From assembly GCA_028678445.1 (NCBI GenBank), contig JAJRDJ010000025.1, forward strand, positions 1 to 22,889: DNA of 22,889 nt, read 5' to 3'. A program made the position numbers and the translations under genes. Shown piece after piece: positions 22,805 to 22,889 of the stretch. Below the pieces are notes generated by a model. The model searched no databases, was not told the DNA's origin, and was given only the letters and a program-made list of their open reading frames with translations. Source of the DNA: Methylococcaceae bacterium (GTDB lineage: Bacteria > Pseudomonadota > Gammaproteobacteria > Methylococcales > Methylococcaceae). The number at the start of each line of letters is the position of its first letter. The first letter of the stretch is position 1.

Positions 22805-22889
22805 GGGGGCGGATGTCACGAACCAGGGGGGGCGGATGTCACGAACCAGGGGGGGCGGATGTCACGAACCAGGGGGGGCGGATGTCACG
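22804..22889. repeat. Tandem array of a 23-bp G-rich unit running off the window
   Basis: The unit is a run of six or seven G followed by CGGATGTCACGAACCA. Copies lie at 22804-22825 (22 bp, six G), 22826-22848, 22849-22871, and a partial copy from 22872 to the end. The copies are identical apart from the first G run. There are no spacers between units, so it is not a CRISPR array. The period of 23 is not a multiple of three and no reading frame meets a stop here. A real minisatellite, repeated binding sites at a mobile-element end, or an assembly artefact at a contig end are all possible. Confidence 0.9.

Noticed and set aside
22804..22889. CRISPR array
   Set aside because: The units are directly contiguous with no unique spacers, and no cas gene is in view.

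Overview
This is a GC-rich Gammaproteobacterial chromosome segment. The evidence is a Gram-negative envelope gene set: osmoregulated glucan synthesis, LpxD for lipid A, a type II secretion secretin, HemN and a flavodoxin-type HemG. The type II secretion order E-F-G-H-I-J-K-L-M-N-D is the Xanthomonas xps arrangement, including an N gene in place of a separate upstream gspC. That fits a Xanthomonadales- or Chromatiales-like lineage; the genus cannot be settled from this sequence.

Layout. Positions 1-1301 (minus) hold the N-terminal three quarters of a Tat-exported glucan biosynthesis protein (OpgD-like). Facing away from it are a NIF3-family protein (1481-2248) and a GNAT acetyltransferase (2317-2850). 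A perfect 15-bp hairpin (2861-2894) separates these from a convergent gene for a small secreted Met/His-rich protein (2902-3393). From 14904 down to 3563 on the minus strand runs a complete type II secretion operon: ATPase GspE, inner-membrane GspF, pseudopilins G, H, I, J and K, assembly proteins L and M, the GspC-like N protein, and the lipoprotein secretin GspD. Three members are odd. N is split by a one-base frameshift, M has no ATG/GTG/TTG start that preserves its membrane anchor, and H has a 70-residue hairpin-rich extension ahead of its prepilin signal.

Divergent from gspE are a stand-alone LpxD acyltransferase (15104-16171) and a membrane-anchored protein of unknown function (16212-16979). 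On the minus strand, hemN (19073-17685) and hemG (17569-17021) probably form a two-gene unit for oxygen-independent steps of haem synthesis.

The right end, from about 19.4 kb, is accessory. It holds a multiply broken IS1380-like transposase remnant and an intact 506-residue protein of a widespread, poorly understood family (often labelled MarR-like). These are followed by a DoxX/HvfX-like membrane protein and a VOC (glyoxalase-fold) protein whose 3' end is cut off by short repeats. The window then runs out inside a tandem array of a 23-bp G-rich unit. The best candidates for something undescribed are the 506-residue protein and the G-rich array; nothing here proves they are connected.
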